From the NCBI GenBank assembly GCA_963753615.1, contig CAVWCW010000021.1:124001-188000 (forward strand): a DNA stretch of 64,000 nt. Direction: 5' to 3'. How positions within the stretch are numbered: the first letter of the stretch is position 1; each line of letters begins with the position of its first letter. Positions 15,809 to 24,341 of this stretch are shown one piece after another. The notes under the pieces are model-generated. The model was not told the origin of the DNA and did not search any database. It saw only the letters and a list, made by a program, of their open reading frames with translations. The position numbers were made by a program, and so were the translations under genes. Source of the stretch: CAVWCW01 sp963753615 (GTDB taxonomy: Bacteria; Pseudomonadota; Gammaproteobacteria; Chromatiales; Chromatiaceae).

Positions 15809-17566
15809 CTATTCGGCCCGTGCCAGCGCCCCGTGCAGGGTCATCTGCGGGAACGGGATCTCCCAGCCGTATTCGCTGCAGGCGTCCACGCACCAGCGCT
15901 GGATGGCGCGGCGCAGCCGGTTGTAGAGGTCGCCCAACTCCCCCTGGAAATCGGCGATCACCGCCAGATCCAGGGACGAGTTACTGGCCTGGGCGAACTC
16001 CACCCTCAGGTTGAGCAGTTTATCGCCGTAGCCTTCCTGCTCGATGCGCCCCTGGATATAGGCGTGGAGGATATCCGGGATCTGGTTGGTGGCCTGGCGC
16101 TGGAGCTTGTAGCTGATGCCGATGAATTCCTTTATGCGGAAGTTGGTGGCCAGGTTGCGCGGCGATTTGGCCAGAAAATCACCGGTCTGGTAGGTCATTT
16201 GGGCGCCGCCGCGCTCGACCAGCTGCACCAACTCGGGCGAGATGCCGATGACCTTGCCGCGCACCCCGTCGCTGAGGATCACCCAGTCGCCCTTCATGCA
16301 GGGAAACCAGGGCTCGTCGTGATGCGCCGGCCGCGACTTGAGGTCGACCAAGGCGTCGATCGGTACCCGCTGAGTCAGGTCGGCGCCGGGATTGACCAGG
16401 GTGCAGAAGACGTTGATCTGGCGCACCTGCCAGGGCAGGCCGTCCAGGTACAGGCGCTCGCCCTCGCGCACTGCGCCGATGTTGAGAAAGATCTGGATCT
16501 GGTGCAGGTAGCGGGGCAGGGCCTGGCGCAGGGTCCAGAGGATGCCGATCAGCAGCAGAAGGCTGAGGCTGAACAACACCCAGTCCTCCACCACATAGAA
16601 AACGACCATCGGCCCCATCACCACCAAGATGACGGTGACCACCCGGTGCAAAAGCTCCGCCAGGCGCACCCGAAAGCTGCGGTGCAGCTTGCGGAACCCG
16701 GGCAGGTAGCGCAGCAGTGCCCGGTGGCTGAGGCGCGACAACAGCAGGATGGCGAGCACCACGACTATGGCCACGGCCAGATAAAGCCCGCGCTGCTGGA
16801 AGAACGTCTTGAGGTAGCTTTGGGACGCCTGGCTCAGCGATACCTCGCCCGCTTCCAGCTTTTCCAGCTGCAGCCGGGACGCTTCCAACTCGCTCTTCAT
16901 AAACGAATGCTGACGCTGCCAGGTCTCCGCGGTGACCTCCAAGGCCTGGGTGATGGCGGTGTCCTTGCTCTCCGCCGACAGCCGCTGCACATTGGCCAGG
17001 GCCTTTTCCATCACCGGCAGCCGCTCCTCGTAATAAGTGATCTTTTCCCGCAGGTCCGACTTCTGGCGCACGTGGGCGGTCATCTCCTTCATCTCGTCGA
17101 TGGCCGGTTTCAGCAGCGCCATCAACTCGCGCTGGAAGCTGAACTCCTCGGCCGCCTGGCTGCGCAGACTGGTGATGTCGACCCCGGCGGCGATGTTCTC
17201 GAAGTTGCGGGTGATGGCTCGCAGGTCCGACTCCAGTTGGTCGAGCTGGGCCTTCAGGTTCTGCTTCTCGTTATCGGATTTGCTGGCGGCGAGCTGCTTG
17301 TTGATCGCCTTGATATCATTCAGCAGCTCGTTGCGCAGGTCGACGAAGGAATCCAGGGTGTCGAGGGTGGCGGCGACGGTGCGGGTTTGGGTTTCCTCGG
17401 CAGCGGCGGGCGCGTCTTCGGCCTCTGCCAGCGGGAGCGGTTCTGCCAGCGGGGCCGCAGGCGGTGGGGCCTCGGCGGGGCCGAATTGCGGCATCAGCCC
17501 CAGGCAAAGCAGCAGCAAGACGCCCCAGGCTGCGCGTGGGTACTTCTGATCGGAATTTCTTGCCAC
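15809..17566 (-). CDS. MscS-like mechanosensitive channel with long periplasmic coiled coil
   Basis: The start is taken as GTG at 17566 (VARNSDQKYPRAAW), which has AGAGGGG about 8 bp upstream and directly precedes a signal sequence (WGVLLLLCLGLMP). The frame is open further upstream to 17698 without support. The product is about 585 residues. An Ala/Pro/Glu-rich linker leads to roughly 200 residues of heptad-rich coiled coil (for example DIKAINKQLAASKSDNEKQN), then hydrophobic segments (LYLAVAIVVVLAILLLS, VVTVILVVMGPMVVFYVV, LFSLSLLLLIGILWTL), then a beta-rich MscS-type domain (GDWVILSDGVRGKVIGIS) and a C-terminal cage-like region. The canonical MscS pore-helix pattern is weak, so the class is less certain than the fold. 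Confidence 0.72.
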   Translation of the reverse strand: MARNSDQKYPRAAWGVLLLLCLGLMPQFGPAEAPPPAAPLAEPLPLAEAEDAPAAAEETQTRTVAATLDTLDSFVDLRNELLNDIKAINKQLAASKSDNEKQNLKAQLDQLESDLRAITRNFENIAAGVDITSLRSQAAEEFSFQRELMALLKPAIDEMKEMTAHVRQKSDLREKITYYEERLPVMEKALANVQRLSAESKDTAITQALEVTAETWQRQHSFMKSELEASRLQLEKLEAGEVSLSQASQSYLKTFFQQRGLYLAVAIVVVLAILLLSRLSHRALLRYLPGFRKLHRSFRVRLAELLHRVVTVILVVMGPMVVFYVVEDWVLFSLSLLLLIGILWTLRQALPRYLHQIQIFLNIGAVREGERLYLDGLPWQVRQINVFCTLVNPGADLTQRVPIDALVDLKSRPAHHDEPWFPCMKGDWVILSDGVRGKVIGISPELVQLVERGGAQMTYQTGDFLAKSPRNLATNFRIKEFIGISYKLQRQATNQIPDILHAYIQGRIEQEGYGDKLLNLRVEFAQASNSSLDLAVIADFQGELGDLYNRLRRAIQRWCVDACSEYGWEIPFPQMTLHGALARAE

Positions 17567-17881
17567 CTTGTAATCCCCTCTGAGGAATAAGGTAATCGCT
17601 GTGGTCCGGAGCTGGCCGAGTGTTGCTTGCGGCTGCCGGGACAATCGTTGGTATCTAGTGGTCCCGCTTTGGATTCGAGGATTAGACCTTCGGTTCACAA
17701 AAATGTCACGTTTCTCCTGTGTGCTCGCAATTCAAGCCGGCACAGACTCCCTCCCGCGAATACATCGCCGACTTGACGCAAGCGGCCAAGTTGTCCAGTT
17801 TGTCGTCGGCAGCGGCCAGTTCAGACCGGGGTGGACGTTTCGACCGGTCTGCCGTTCTGTCCGAACCCAGCAGGAGGTCAC
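17567..17881. other. divergent intergenic region
   Basis: Separates the MscS-like gene (minus) from the CorA-type gene (plus), so it should contain both promoters. The only clear element is the AGGAGG ribosome-binding site at about 17872 for the CorA-type gene. Nothing else in it is recognisable. Confidence 0.4.
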
Positions 17882-18853
17882 ATGATTCGAGTATCCATCT
17901 TCCATCCCGCCGAGCAGCGTCTGGAAAGCGGCGGTCCCGAGCTGATCGATACCTGGTCCACCAGCCCCGACGCCCTGTTGTGGGCGGACTTCAGCGACGA
18001 GCCCCCGGACAGCGAGCGCACAATGCTCACGACCCGCTTCGGCCTGCACCCGCTGGCGGTGAGCGACGCCCAGCGCAGCCGCCACCCGCCCAAGTTCGAG
18101 CGTTTCGACGACTACAGCTTCCTGTTGTTGAAGGGGCTGGATGCCGCCACCGACAGCGTCGAGTTTAGGACCATCCAGATCGCGCTGTTCGTCGGCGAAC
18201 GCTTTTTGGTCAGTCGTCACCAGGAGCTGTCCTTGAGCATTGACGGCGTTTGGCGGGAATTCGGCGACAACCCGGCGCTCCTCGCCGGCGGCCCGGACCT
18301 GCTGGCCCTGCGTATTACCCGGCGGGTGGCGGACCGCTATCTGCCGATTCTGCTGGAGCTGGAAACCCGCCTGGACGAGATCGAAGACCAGATGCGGGAA
18401 GACCCCAACGACCGGCTGCTCAACGAGTTGGTGGGCTATGTCTCCAACCTCAAGAAGATCAAGCGCATTGGCGCTTACCACGTGCAGGCCCTGGCCACCT
18501 TGCGCAGCCGCCCGGCCCCGGGCATGAGCCCGGACCACGAGCATGAGCAATCCGACACCTACGAGCACCTGGAGCGGGTAGCCAGCCTGTCGAACCTGTT
18601 GCATGACCTGGCAGCCGACCTGATCGACGGCTATATCTCGGTCGCCTCCCACCGCCTCAACCAGATTATGAAGGTGCTCACCATCGTCACCGCCATCTTC
18701 GTGCCGCTGGGCTTCCTGGCCGGCATCTACGGCATGAACTTCGAAAACATGCCGGAGTTGCACAGCCGCTGGGGCTATTACGGCCTGCTCACGGTGATGG
18801 GGCTGATCGCCACGGGCTTGCTGCTGGTGTTCAAACGCAAGCGCTGGCTGTAG
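17882..18853 (+). CDS. CorA family magnesium/cobalt transporter
   Basis: Start at 17882 (MIRVSIFHPAEQRL) with AGGAGG seven to ten bases upstream. An upstream in-frame ATG at 17831 is rejected. The 323-residue protein has the CorA cytoplasmic funnel (FGLHPLAVSDAQRSRHPPKFERF, the conserved block of the family), the stalk helix, and two C-terminal membrane segments around the signature GIYGMNFENMPEL. It ends with the basic tail FKRKRWL. This copy is closer to classical CorA than the one at 9701. It is followed by a CNNM/CorC-like membrane gene on the same strand, which fits a role in Mg2+ homeostasis. Confidence 0.94.
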   Translation: MIRVSIFHPAEQRLESGGPELIDTWSTSPDALLWADFSDEPPDSERTMLTTRFGLHPLAVSDAQRSRHPPKFERFDDYSFLLLKGLDAATDSVEFRTIQIALFVGERFLVSRHQELSLSIDGVWREFGDNPALLAGGPDLLALRITRRVADRYLPILLELETRLDEIEDQMREDPNDRLLNELVGYVSNLKKIKRIGAYHVQALATLRSRPAPGMSPDHEHEQSDTYEHLERVASLSNLLHDLAADLIDGYISVASHRLNQIMKVLTIVTAIFVPLGFLAGIYGMNFENMPELHSRWGYYGLLTVMGLIATGLLLVFKRKRWL

Positions 18854-18928
18854 GAGCGCCGCCCTCGGCGCGAACCAGCGTTGGGAGCATCACCGGTCGC
18901 AGAATCGGCGCGGGGGCGCGCCTCCTAC
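18850..18928. repeat. REP-like interspersed palindrome, complete pair
   Basis: Left arm GTAGGAGCGCCGCCCTCGGC and right arm GGCGCGGGGGCGCGCCTCCTAC enclose about 35 bp. The arms form outer inverted repeats (GTAGGAG with CTCCTAC), and each carries its own small palindrome. The same arms occur at 28310-28388, with single arms at 28438 and 43752. The copy begins inside the stop codon of the CorA gene. This is the form of REP/BIME elements in other GC-rich gammaproteobacteria. Confidence 0.8.
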
Positions 18929-19115
18929 CGGAATTTTGCGCTGTCCTTGGCGCGATAGGGAGGCGGCGGGAGGGAGAGTGCTTTATCATTGCGCCCTCAT
19001 AGACCTACGCACTGATCGGTTTGCGTAAGGTTCTGTTCTGCCGGCTGCCGGCTCGGCGAATGAACCGGGCCGCCTGCCCTCATTGCACTCCCTATAGCGC
19101 GAGGAATCCGCTGCC

Positions 19116-20147
19116 GTGTCCGAATACCAAAGCTTCGTCTGGCTGGGCATCGCCCTTTGCATCTCCCAGTCGGCTATGTTCTCTGGCCTCAATCTGGCCA
19201 TGTTCGGGGTCAGCCGCCTGCGCCTCGAGGTCGAGGTGGAGGGCGGCAATGCCGACGCCGCCAAGATCCTGGCTATGCGCGAGGACTCCAACTTCCTGCT
19301 CACCACCATCCTCTGGGGCAATGTCGGCATCAACGTGCTGCTGACCCTGCTCTCCGATTCGGTGCTGGCCGGCATCAGCGCCTTCGTCTTCTCCACCGTG
19401 GTGATCACCCTGGTGGGCGAGATCGCCCCCCAGGCCTACTTCTCCCGCAATGCCCTGCGCATGGGGGCCAAGCTGTCACCGCTGCTGCGCTTCTACCAGT
19501 TCCTGCTCTACCCGGTGGCCAAGCCCTCGGCCATGGTGCTCGACCTCTGGCTGGGGGAAGAGAACGTGCAATGGTTCCGTGAGCACCAGTTGCGCGAGGT
19601 GATCAAAAAGCACCTGGAGGCGGAAGAGAGCGAGGTCGACCGCCTGGAAGGCATCGGCGCCCTCAACTTTCTGGCCCTCGACGACCTGATGGTGAGCGAG
19701 GTGGGCGAGACCGTGGATCCGCAGAGCGTGATCGCCCTGCCGATGCAGGGGCTGCGCCCGGAGTTCCCCGAGTTCCAGCCGCGGCGGGACGACCCCTTTG
19801 TGCACCGGATCGAGGCCTCCGGCCACAAATGGGTGATCGTCACCGACCTCGCACACCAGCCGCAGATGGCCCTGGACGCCGACGCCTTCATCCGCGAGCT
19901 GTTCTTCAGCGACGACCCGGTGAACCCGCTGCGCTTCTGCCATCGCCCGATTCTGGTTACCGACCGCAAGGTCCTGCTGGCCGAAGTGCTGCGCCATCTG
20001 CGGGTCAACCCGGTCCACCCGGCCGACGACGTGATCGACCACGACCTGGTGCTGGTATGGGCCGAAGATCGCCGCATCATCACCGGCGCCGACATCCTCG
20101 GCCGGCTGCTGCGCGGCATCGTGCGACGGCACCTGGGGCGGGGTTGA
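19116..20147 (+). CDS. CNNM/DUF21 domain transmembrane protein (CorC-like)
   Basis: A 343-residue inner-membrane protein beginning with GTG at 19116 (MSEYQSFVWLGIALCISQSA), with GAGG about 11 bp upstream. Residues 1-150 form a DUF21/CNNM domain: FSGLNLAMFGVSRLRLEVEVEGGN, then LLTTILWGNVGINVLLTLL and VITLVGEIAPQAYFSRN, with EIAP conserved in the family. The rest resembles a degenerate CBS region (RPILVTDRKVLLAEVLRHLRVN, RRIITGADILGRLLRGI). Family members act in Mg2+ or Na+ transport, or in resistance to metal stress. Its place after corA, 260 bp apart, fits a divalent-cation role. The CorC-HlyC C-terminal domain is absent. Confidence 0.85.
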   Translation: MSEYQSFVWLGIALCISQSAMFSGLNLAMFGVSRLRLEVEVEGGNADAAKILAMREDSNFLLTTILWGNVGINVLLTLLSDSVLAGISAFVFSTVVITLVGEIAPQAYFSRNALRMGAKLSPLLRFYQFLLYPVAKPSAMVLDLWLGEENVQWFREHQLREVIKKHLEAEESEVDRLEGIGALNFLALDDLMVSEVGETVDPQSVIALPMQGLRPEFPEFQPRRDDPFVHRIEASGHKWVIVTDLAHQPQMALDADAFIRELFFSDDPVNPLRFCHRPILVTDRKVLLAEVLRHLRVNPVHPADDVIDHDLVLVWAEDRRIITGADILGRLLRGIVRRHLGRG

Positions 20148-20249
20148 GAAGCGGATGAGGGCGGAAGATCCGCATCGGCGATTGGGTTATCCTAGAAAGA
20201 GCCGTTGGACGGGGTGGAGGCTGTGCTTGCGGGGGTGCAGGGCAAGGCG

Positions 20250-20286
20250 CAACTACGCGGAATAGTCAATCTATTCCAAGGAGTTG
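20250..20286. repeat. imperfect palindrome in a non-coding remnant region
   Basis: GGAATAG (20259-20265) and CTATTCC (20271-20277) form a 7-bp stem around a 5-nt loop, extended outwards by CAACT and AGTTG. The surrounding 20160-20370 has no intact gene. It looks like a mobile or intergenic repeat, but no second copy is present in this window. Confidence 0.5.
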
Positions 20287-20378
20287 CAAAGCATCCATAC
20301 GCCGCCGCAAGCGTGCCATGCGCCCGGTAGCCTGGATCGCCAAATCGATGAAGGCATGAAGCGAAGGCGCTCAAGCGC

Positions 20379-20686
20379 GAAGACCTTGAGGACTTCGTGA
20401 AGCGGTAGATCCAGGAACCCTTGAACCTGCTTACCCCTACCTGGTAGGAGGAAGGTCCGAGCGGTCGTTGGCGCGCACCTGCGCCGCGTAAGACGACGAC
20501 GAACTGATCAACCGCGACAAGGCCAGCCTGGACGTCTTCTGGCTCAAGGACGAGTCCCTTGAGGACTCGGAAAACCTGCCGGCGCCCGAGGTGCTGGCCC
20601 AGGGGATCTTGGAGGACCTGGAGGCTGCGTTGGAACAGTTTCGGGAGATCGCGGCCGATTTGGGCAAATCGGCGGGCGTTGCGTAA
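20379..20686 (+). pseudogene. hsdM: C-terminal remnant of type I restriction-modification methyltransferase subunit HsdM
   Basis: Only the last part of an HsdM-like gene survives. From 20492 to the TAA at 20684 the frame reads DDDELINRDKASLDVFWLKD, then ESLEDSENLPAPEVLAQ and EDLEAALEQFREIAADLG, the well-known HsdM C-terminus. An in-frame TAA sits at 20489. Further upstream, EDLEDFVKR at 20379-20405 in another frame matches the preceding conserved block. Frameshifts, a stop and loss of the catalytic N-terminus make it non-functional. No hsdS or hsdR is present. It marks a decayed restriction locus beside the NERD and HepT-MntA genes. Confidence 0.8.
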
Positions 20687-20700
20687 GGATAAACAAGCTG

Positions 20701-21590
20701 ATGGACATTTGGCGGACCGCGGTGTTGCTCGTGACCCTGATGTTGGGCCCCATGTTCATGTTGGGCCTAATGGTCCTAGCATGGAAGAAATGGCTAAGAA
20801 ACCGGAGTCGGCGTTCGCCCTTGACCGAGGATTTGCTAAGGTCGCCGGGGTTCAGCACTCAGAAGGCGGTGGATGAACTCAATTTAGTATCGATATCTAT
20901 CTGGTGGTGCTCATTACCGCGCCGCTCATGCTGTATGTTGTTTGGCTTCGCGTGGTCGCCGGGCAGACGGCTGGGGCGGCAAGCGCCTGGACGCTCATTT
21001 TTGCCGGCCTCGCGATTGCGTCGTTTTTGTTCTGGAAAGTCATCAAGCTGGTCCGGAAGCGCCAGAAGTATATGGAGGGCAGGGACGGCGAGCTGGCGAC
21101 CGCCCAGCTCCTGGAACCCCTGGTTGCCCGCGGCGGCCGCGTGTTGCACGACCTTCAAGCCAGGGGCTTCAATATCGACCATGTGGTGGTCGCCCCCGGT
21201 GGCGTGTTCGCGGTGGAAACCAAGCACCGGCTTAAGCCGACCACTGTGTCCGGGAGGCAGGCTGCTACCGTGGAGTCGGACGGTCTTGCACTGCGCTTCC
21301 CCGGCTGGGTGGAGACCAAGCCGCTGGAGCAGGCCAAGGCTCAAGCCGTCTGGCTGCAGAAGGAACTGACCAAGGCAACGGGCGCCCCGGTCGCCGTGCA
21401 GCCCGTGGTTGCCCTTCCGGGCTGGTATGTGAAAACCACCGCGCCCGGCGGTGTTCGGGTAATCAATCCGAAAAATCACCAGTTCATGGCCAAAGCCAAT
21501 GCTCAGCCGCAGCCGCTATCGGTCGAGCGCATCAAGAGCATCGCCTACCAGGTGGCTCGCCTGTGCCAAATCCCTGATCCGGGCGCATAG
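20701..21590 (+). pseudogene. NERD domain membrane-associated protein, frameshifted near 20885
   Basis: Two frames together give one NERD (nuclease-related) protein. The first, from ATG at 20701, encodes MDIWRTAVLLVTLMLGPMFM and on to SPLTEDLLRSPGFSTQKAVDELN. It then shifts near 20880-20892 into the frame that gives IYLVVLITAPLMLYVVWLR, a second membrane segment and the NERD domain (GRDGELATAQLLEPL, GFNIDHVVVAPGGVFAVETKH). The E-T-K triad of VFAVETK resembles the PD-(D/E)xK core. The product has N-terminal membrane helices and a cytoplasmic nuclease-like domain. Apart from the shift the coding looks healthy, so either recent loss or a sequencing error is possible. The second half alone (from 20904) could still be translated. 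Confidence 0.72.
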
Positions 21591-21748
21591 AGGACGGGAA
21601 CAAGATGGGACTAGTAATTCGGCGAGAAAGTGGAGTTCCTTCTGCGAGCGAAATCAAGCCGCCCGGCAACCGGAATCGGTTCAGAGCAAGGATGGTGAAA
21701 GGATTAGAACTTAGTCCCTATATCGATGTTTTTTTCGAGATGCGATTT

Positions 21749-22038
21749 ATGAACAGAGACCAGGTGTTGCAGAAGCTAACCGCGGCTAAGCCCGAATTGG
21801 CTCGACGTTTCGGCGTGAGTCGGCTGGCTTTTTTCGGTTCGCGGCTCGCGATGAAGCGAGACCCGAAAGCGATGTCGACATTATCGTCGCCTTCGACGGG
21901 CCCGCGACGTCCGAACGCTACTTCGGGGTCCAGTTCTATTTGGAAGACGAGCTGGGCTGCCCGGTCGATCTGGTAACCGAGAAGGCGATGCGCCCCGAGC
22001 TACGGCCGTTCATCGAACGTGAGGCGGTCAATGTCTGA
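21749..22038 (+). pseudogene. mntA: MntA-type nucleotidyltransferase antitoxin, frameshifted near 21845
   Basis: The antitoxin partner of HepT, a minimal nucleotidyltransferase that inactivates the toxin by adding AMP groups. The start is ATG at 21749 (MNRDQVLQKLTAAKPELARR). The sequence reads RLAFFGSRL in the first frame. After a one-base loss around 21842-21848 it continues in another frame as ARDEARPESDVDIIVAFDGP, giving the joined active site GSx10DxD. It then runs through FGVQFYLEDELGCPVDLVT to a TGA at 22036-22038. Its end overlaps the hepT start by 8 bp. As written, the antitoxin would be truncated before the catalytic aspartates. Confidence 0.82.
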
Positions 22039-22345
22039 GCGCGAGTGGCGATTCTATCTCGAGGATATGCTGCGCTTTGCCGGCAAGGTGCAGGCATACA
22101 GCATGAATTTAGATCAAGCCGCTTTCGAACGAGACGAGCTGAAGTACGATGCCATTCTGCGCAATCTGGAGCTGGTTGGTGAGGCCGCGACGCATGTCCC
22201 GGTCGATATACGGGAAGCACACCGCGCCGTTGCCTGGCGGCAGATCATCGCCACCCGCAACCGACTTATACATGGCTATCCGGGTATCGACAACGATACG
22301 CTGTGGAGCATTGTTGCCGACGACATTCCGCCGCTGATCTCTTAG
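22031..22345 (+). CDS. hepT: HepT-type HEPN ribonuclease toxin
   Basis: A 104-residue HEPN-domain toxin (MSEREWRFYLEDMLRFAGKV). The active-site motif Rx4HxY is intact as RNRLIHGY (about residues 74-81), and the helical bundle has the family blocks KYDAILRNLELVGEAATHVP and AWRQIIATRN. HepT toxins act on tRNA or other RNA and are neutralised by MntA through polyAMPylation of the Tyr in this motif. The gene overlaps the mntA reading frame by 8 bp (ATGTCTGA), a coupled arrangement. An earlier in-frame GTG at 22019 is less likely. The toxin appears intact while the antitoxin carries a frameshift. Confidence 0.9.
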   Translation: MSEREWRFYLEDMLRFAGKVQAYSMNLDQAAFERDELKYDAILRNLELVGEAATHVPVDIREAHRAVAWRQIIATRNRLIHGYPGIDNDTLWSIVADDIPPLIS

Positions 22346-22503
22346 CTTTCTGCGATGCTCGATTCGCTTTGAAGCGGGCCAATATCTTCCCGATGCTGTG
22401 CAGCTGGCTGTCCCGCAGCTAGAGAAAAAGGGTGCACGGCGGTCACGGCGATAGCTGCGGGCCGTCTTGGAACCTGGGTCACGACAACGAAACTGGAGCC
22501 TCC

Positions 22504-23583
22504 ATGCTCGCCCTCTGGCTGCAAGACCAAAAAATGAGCCTGCGCGACGACCTGCCCGTGCCCGAGCCGGCGGCCGGGGAGGTATTGGTTCGGGTGCGCC
22601 TGGCGGGGATCTGCGGCACCGATCTTCAGCTGTGCCGGGGCTATTACCCGTTCACCGGCATTCCCGGTCACGAGTTCGTGGGGGAGATCGCGGGGCCCCA
22701 TGCCCGGGCCGGCGAGCGGGTGGTGGGGTCGATCAATCTCGGCTGCGGTACCTGCGGGTTTTGCCGCCGGGGCCTGCCGAACCACTGTGAGCGGCGCGCG
22801 GTGCTGGGCATCAAGAACCGTTCGGGCGCCTTTGCCGAATATCTGGTGCTGCCGGAAGCCAACCTGCATCCGGTTCCGGATGGGGTATCGGATGCACAGG
22901 CGGTGTTCACCGAGCCGCTGGCGGCGGCGTTGGAGATCCTGGAACAGGTGCGGCCTGCGCCGAGTCAGCGCGTACTGGTGATCGGCGCCGGGAAGCTGGG
23001 CCAGTTGGTCGCCCGGGTGCTGCGTTTGAGCGGGGCGGATCTGGTGGTCAGCGCCCGCTATCCGGCGCAGCGGGCGCTGCTGGAGCAGGCGGGGATCGCC
23101 TGGTGCGCGCAGCCCGAAGCCCGGGCCTGGAACCTGGTGATCGAGGCCAGCGGCAGTCCCGGCGGCTTGCAGCAGGCGTTGACCTGCGTGAAGCCGCGCG
23201 GCTGCGTGGTGCTGAAGAGTACGTTCGGGGTTCCGGTCGAACTGCCCCTGGCCCAAGTGGTGGTGGACGAAATTCGCCTGCAGGGCTCGCGCTGCGGGCC
23301 TTTCCCGCCGGCACTGCGCCTGCTGGCGGACGGGTTGGTCGATCCGCGGCCGCTGATCGGAGAGGTCTTTCCCCTACAGAAGGCGCTCACCGCCTTCGAG
23401 CACGCCGCCCAGCCCGGCGCCGGGAAGCTGTTGCTGGCTCCCGGTAGGCGAGACGGACAGGATTCGCGTCTAACACGCACGCTGTTGGCATCCTCGTTCA
23501 TCGACAGCCAGGTCGATAGGCGCCGATTCGGGGATGGCCGCCTGCGTTGGATAACGGGCCGCCCCAGCCGCCGACCGGGTTGA
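22504..23583 (+). CDS. zinc-dependent medium-chain alcohol dehydrogenase
   Basis: A medium-chain dehydrogenase/reductase of about 359 residues, starting MLALWLQDQKMSLRDDLPVP at 22504 with GGAG upstream. The catalytic zinc site is present (GICGTDLQLC, GHEFVGEI with GHE, the structural-zinc cysteines GCGTCGFCRRGLPNHC), as is a Rossmann fold (VLVIGAGKLGQLVARVLRLSGA). The pattern resembles threonine, sorbitol or glucose dehydrogenases, and the substrate cannot be assigned. The normal fold ends near GAGKLLLAPGRRD. The last roughly 47 residues are an arginine-rich extension and may result from loss of the original stop codon. No obvious operon partner. Confidence 0.88.
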   Translation: MLALWLQDQKMSLRDDLPVPEPAAGEVLVRVRLAGICGTDLQLCRGYYPFTGIPGHEFVGEIAGPHARAGERVVGSINLGCGTCGFCRRGLPNHCERRAVLGIKNRSGAFAEYLVLPEANLHPVPDGVSDAQAVFTEPLAAALEILEQVRPAPSQRVLVIGAGKLGQLVARVLRLSGADLVVSARYPAQRALLEQAGIAWCAQPEARAWNLVIEASGSPGGLQQALTCVKPRGCVVLKSTFGVPVELPLAQVVVDEIRLQGSRCGPFPPALRLLADGLVDPRPLIGEVFPLQKALTAFEHAAQPGAGKLLLAPGRRDGQDSRLTRTLLASSFIDSQVDRRRFGDGRLRWITGRPSRRPG

Positions 23584-23605
23584 CGGCTGGCTGGGTCTGG
23601 GCGAT

Positions 23606-23866
23606 TTATTCCTTGCGCAGACTTCCGCTTTCGATGACCACTACGGAATCTCCGGATTCAACCTGAATCTCGCCGACGCCCACCACCTCGATGCGGCAAG
23701 AGCTGCAGACACTCATCTGGGTAGTGTTGCCACCTATGGAACTGTGGGTGGTCCCCACGTCGTGAACCTTCACGTCATAGGACTGGCTGTCGCGGTTCGC
23801 CAAGTCGGCGGCGGTGGCGGCGAACGGCAGCGCGAGTGCGCATAGCAGAGACAGGATTTTGTTCAT
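23606..23866 (-). CDS. small secreted protein with CxxC pair, unknown function
   Basis: An 86-residue precursor starting at ATG 23866 (MNKILSLLCALALPFAATAA). The signal peptide is clear, with cleavage expected after ATA or ATAA. The mature part of about 66 residues is polar and contains one CxxC (MSVCSSCRIEVVGVGE) and ends VVVIESGSLRKE. Repeated valine-rich strands suggest a small beta structure held by a disulfide. GAGG lies upstream of the start. The frame extends further 5' in the DNA, but the signal peptide fixes this start. I do not recognise the family. Confidence 0.65.
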   Translation of the reverse strand: MNKILSLLCALALPFAATAADLANRDSQSYDVKVHDVGTTHSSIGGNTTQMSVCSSCRIEVVGVGEIQVESGDSVVVIESGSLRKE

Positions 23867-24006
23867 GGTGTTGGCCTCGATAGCGGTGAACAGGAATGAC
23901 CGATTATCCATGAACCCGGATTCAATACCATGCCAGATATGTGTGAATAGGCCGTCTACTGCTCTTATTCTCGAGGGTGTGCTAGGTAAACGGCGTCGAT
24001 CCGGGC

Positions 24007-24264
24007 GTGGCGGGCGGCCACATAGAAACGGATGCCGAGGGCAAGCCAAACGGCCGCATGTTCGGCGAGACCTGCCTGCCGAACGGCCTGCTGGTCGAGT
24101 CCAATCCCGGCACTGACGAGTTGCACAGTCACGCCAACGATATCGCCCATCCGGACACGTTCGACTGCAACGAGTGGTGCATTGGCCAGGGTGCTTCGAA
24201 GGGTGCCTGCACCGTAGCCGCCGCTCCGCCTTGCGAAGCGTCCGCTATGCGCGCAGGTAACTGA
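24007..24264 (+). CDS. small conserved cysteine-containing protein, possibly 5'-truncated
   Basis: An 85-residue frame from GTG at 24007, reading GGHIETDAEGKPNGRMFGET, then LHSHANDIAHPDTFDCNEWC and on to the stop. It has several Cys and His residues in conserved-looking spacing (ETC, HSHAND, FDCNEWC, GACTV, PPC), which suggests a small metal-binding or disulfide-rich protein. There is no signal peptide and no good ribosome-binding site, so the gene may have lost its 5' end. A strong intrinsic terminator follows at 24285, which supports transcription through it. I recall similar short proteins in marine bacteria but cannot name a family. Confidence 0.5.
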   Translation: MAGGHIETDAEGKPNGRMFGETCLPNGLLVESNPGTDELHSHANDIAHPDTFDCNEWCIGQGASKGACTVAAAPPCEASAMRAGN

Positions 24265-24284
24265 GTCGAGCCTGGAAACGGCCG

Positions 24285-24310
24285 AACCCGGCCTCGGTGC
24301 CGGGTTTTTT
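24285..24310 (+). terminator. rho-independent terminator
   Basis: Perfect 8-bp stem AACCCGGC (24285-24292) with GCCGGGTT (24299-24306), a 6-nt loop, and a continuing T run to 24310. It ends the transcript of the small gene at 24007-24264. On the other strand it lies just downstream of cmoB, and the stem could serve both directions, but the T run favours plus. Confidence 0.85.
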
Positions 24311-24341
24311 GTGCGGTCTCAGGTCAACCCAGATCCGTCTA

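Noticed and set aside
15698..17590. A very long plus-strand open frame (about 630 codons)
   Set aside because: It is antisense to the MscS-like gene. GC-rich codons leave the opposite strand open, and its protein is a Gln/His/Gly/Arg-rich sequence without homology.
24007..24264. A CRISPR or tandem-repeat array near this small gene
   Set aside because: The hairpin found is a single terminator. No spaced direct repeats occur here or elsewhere in the window.
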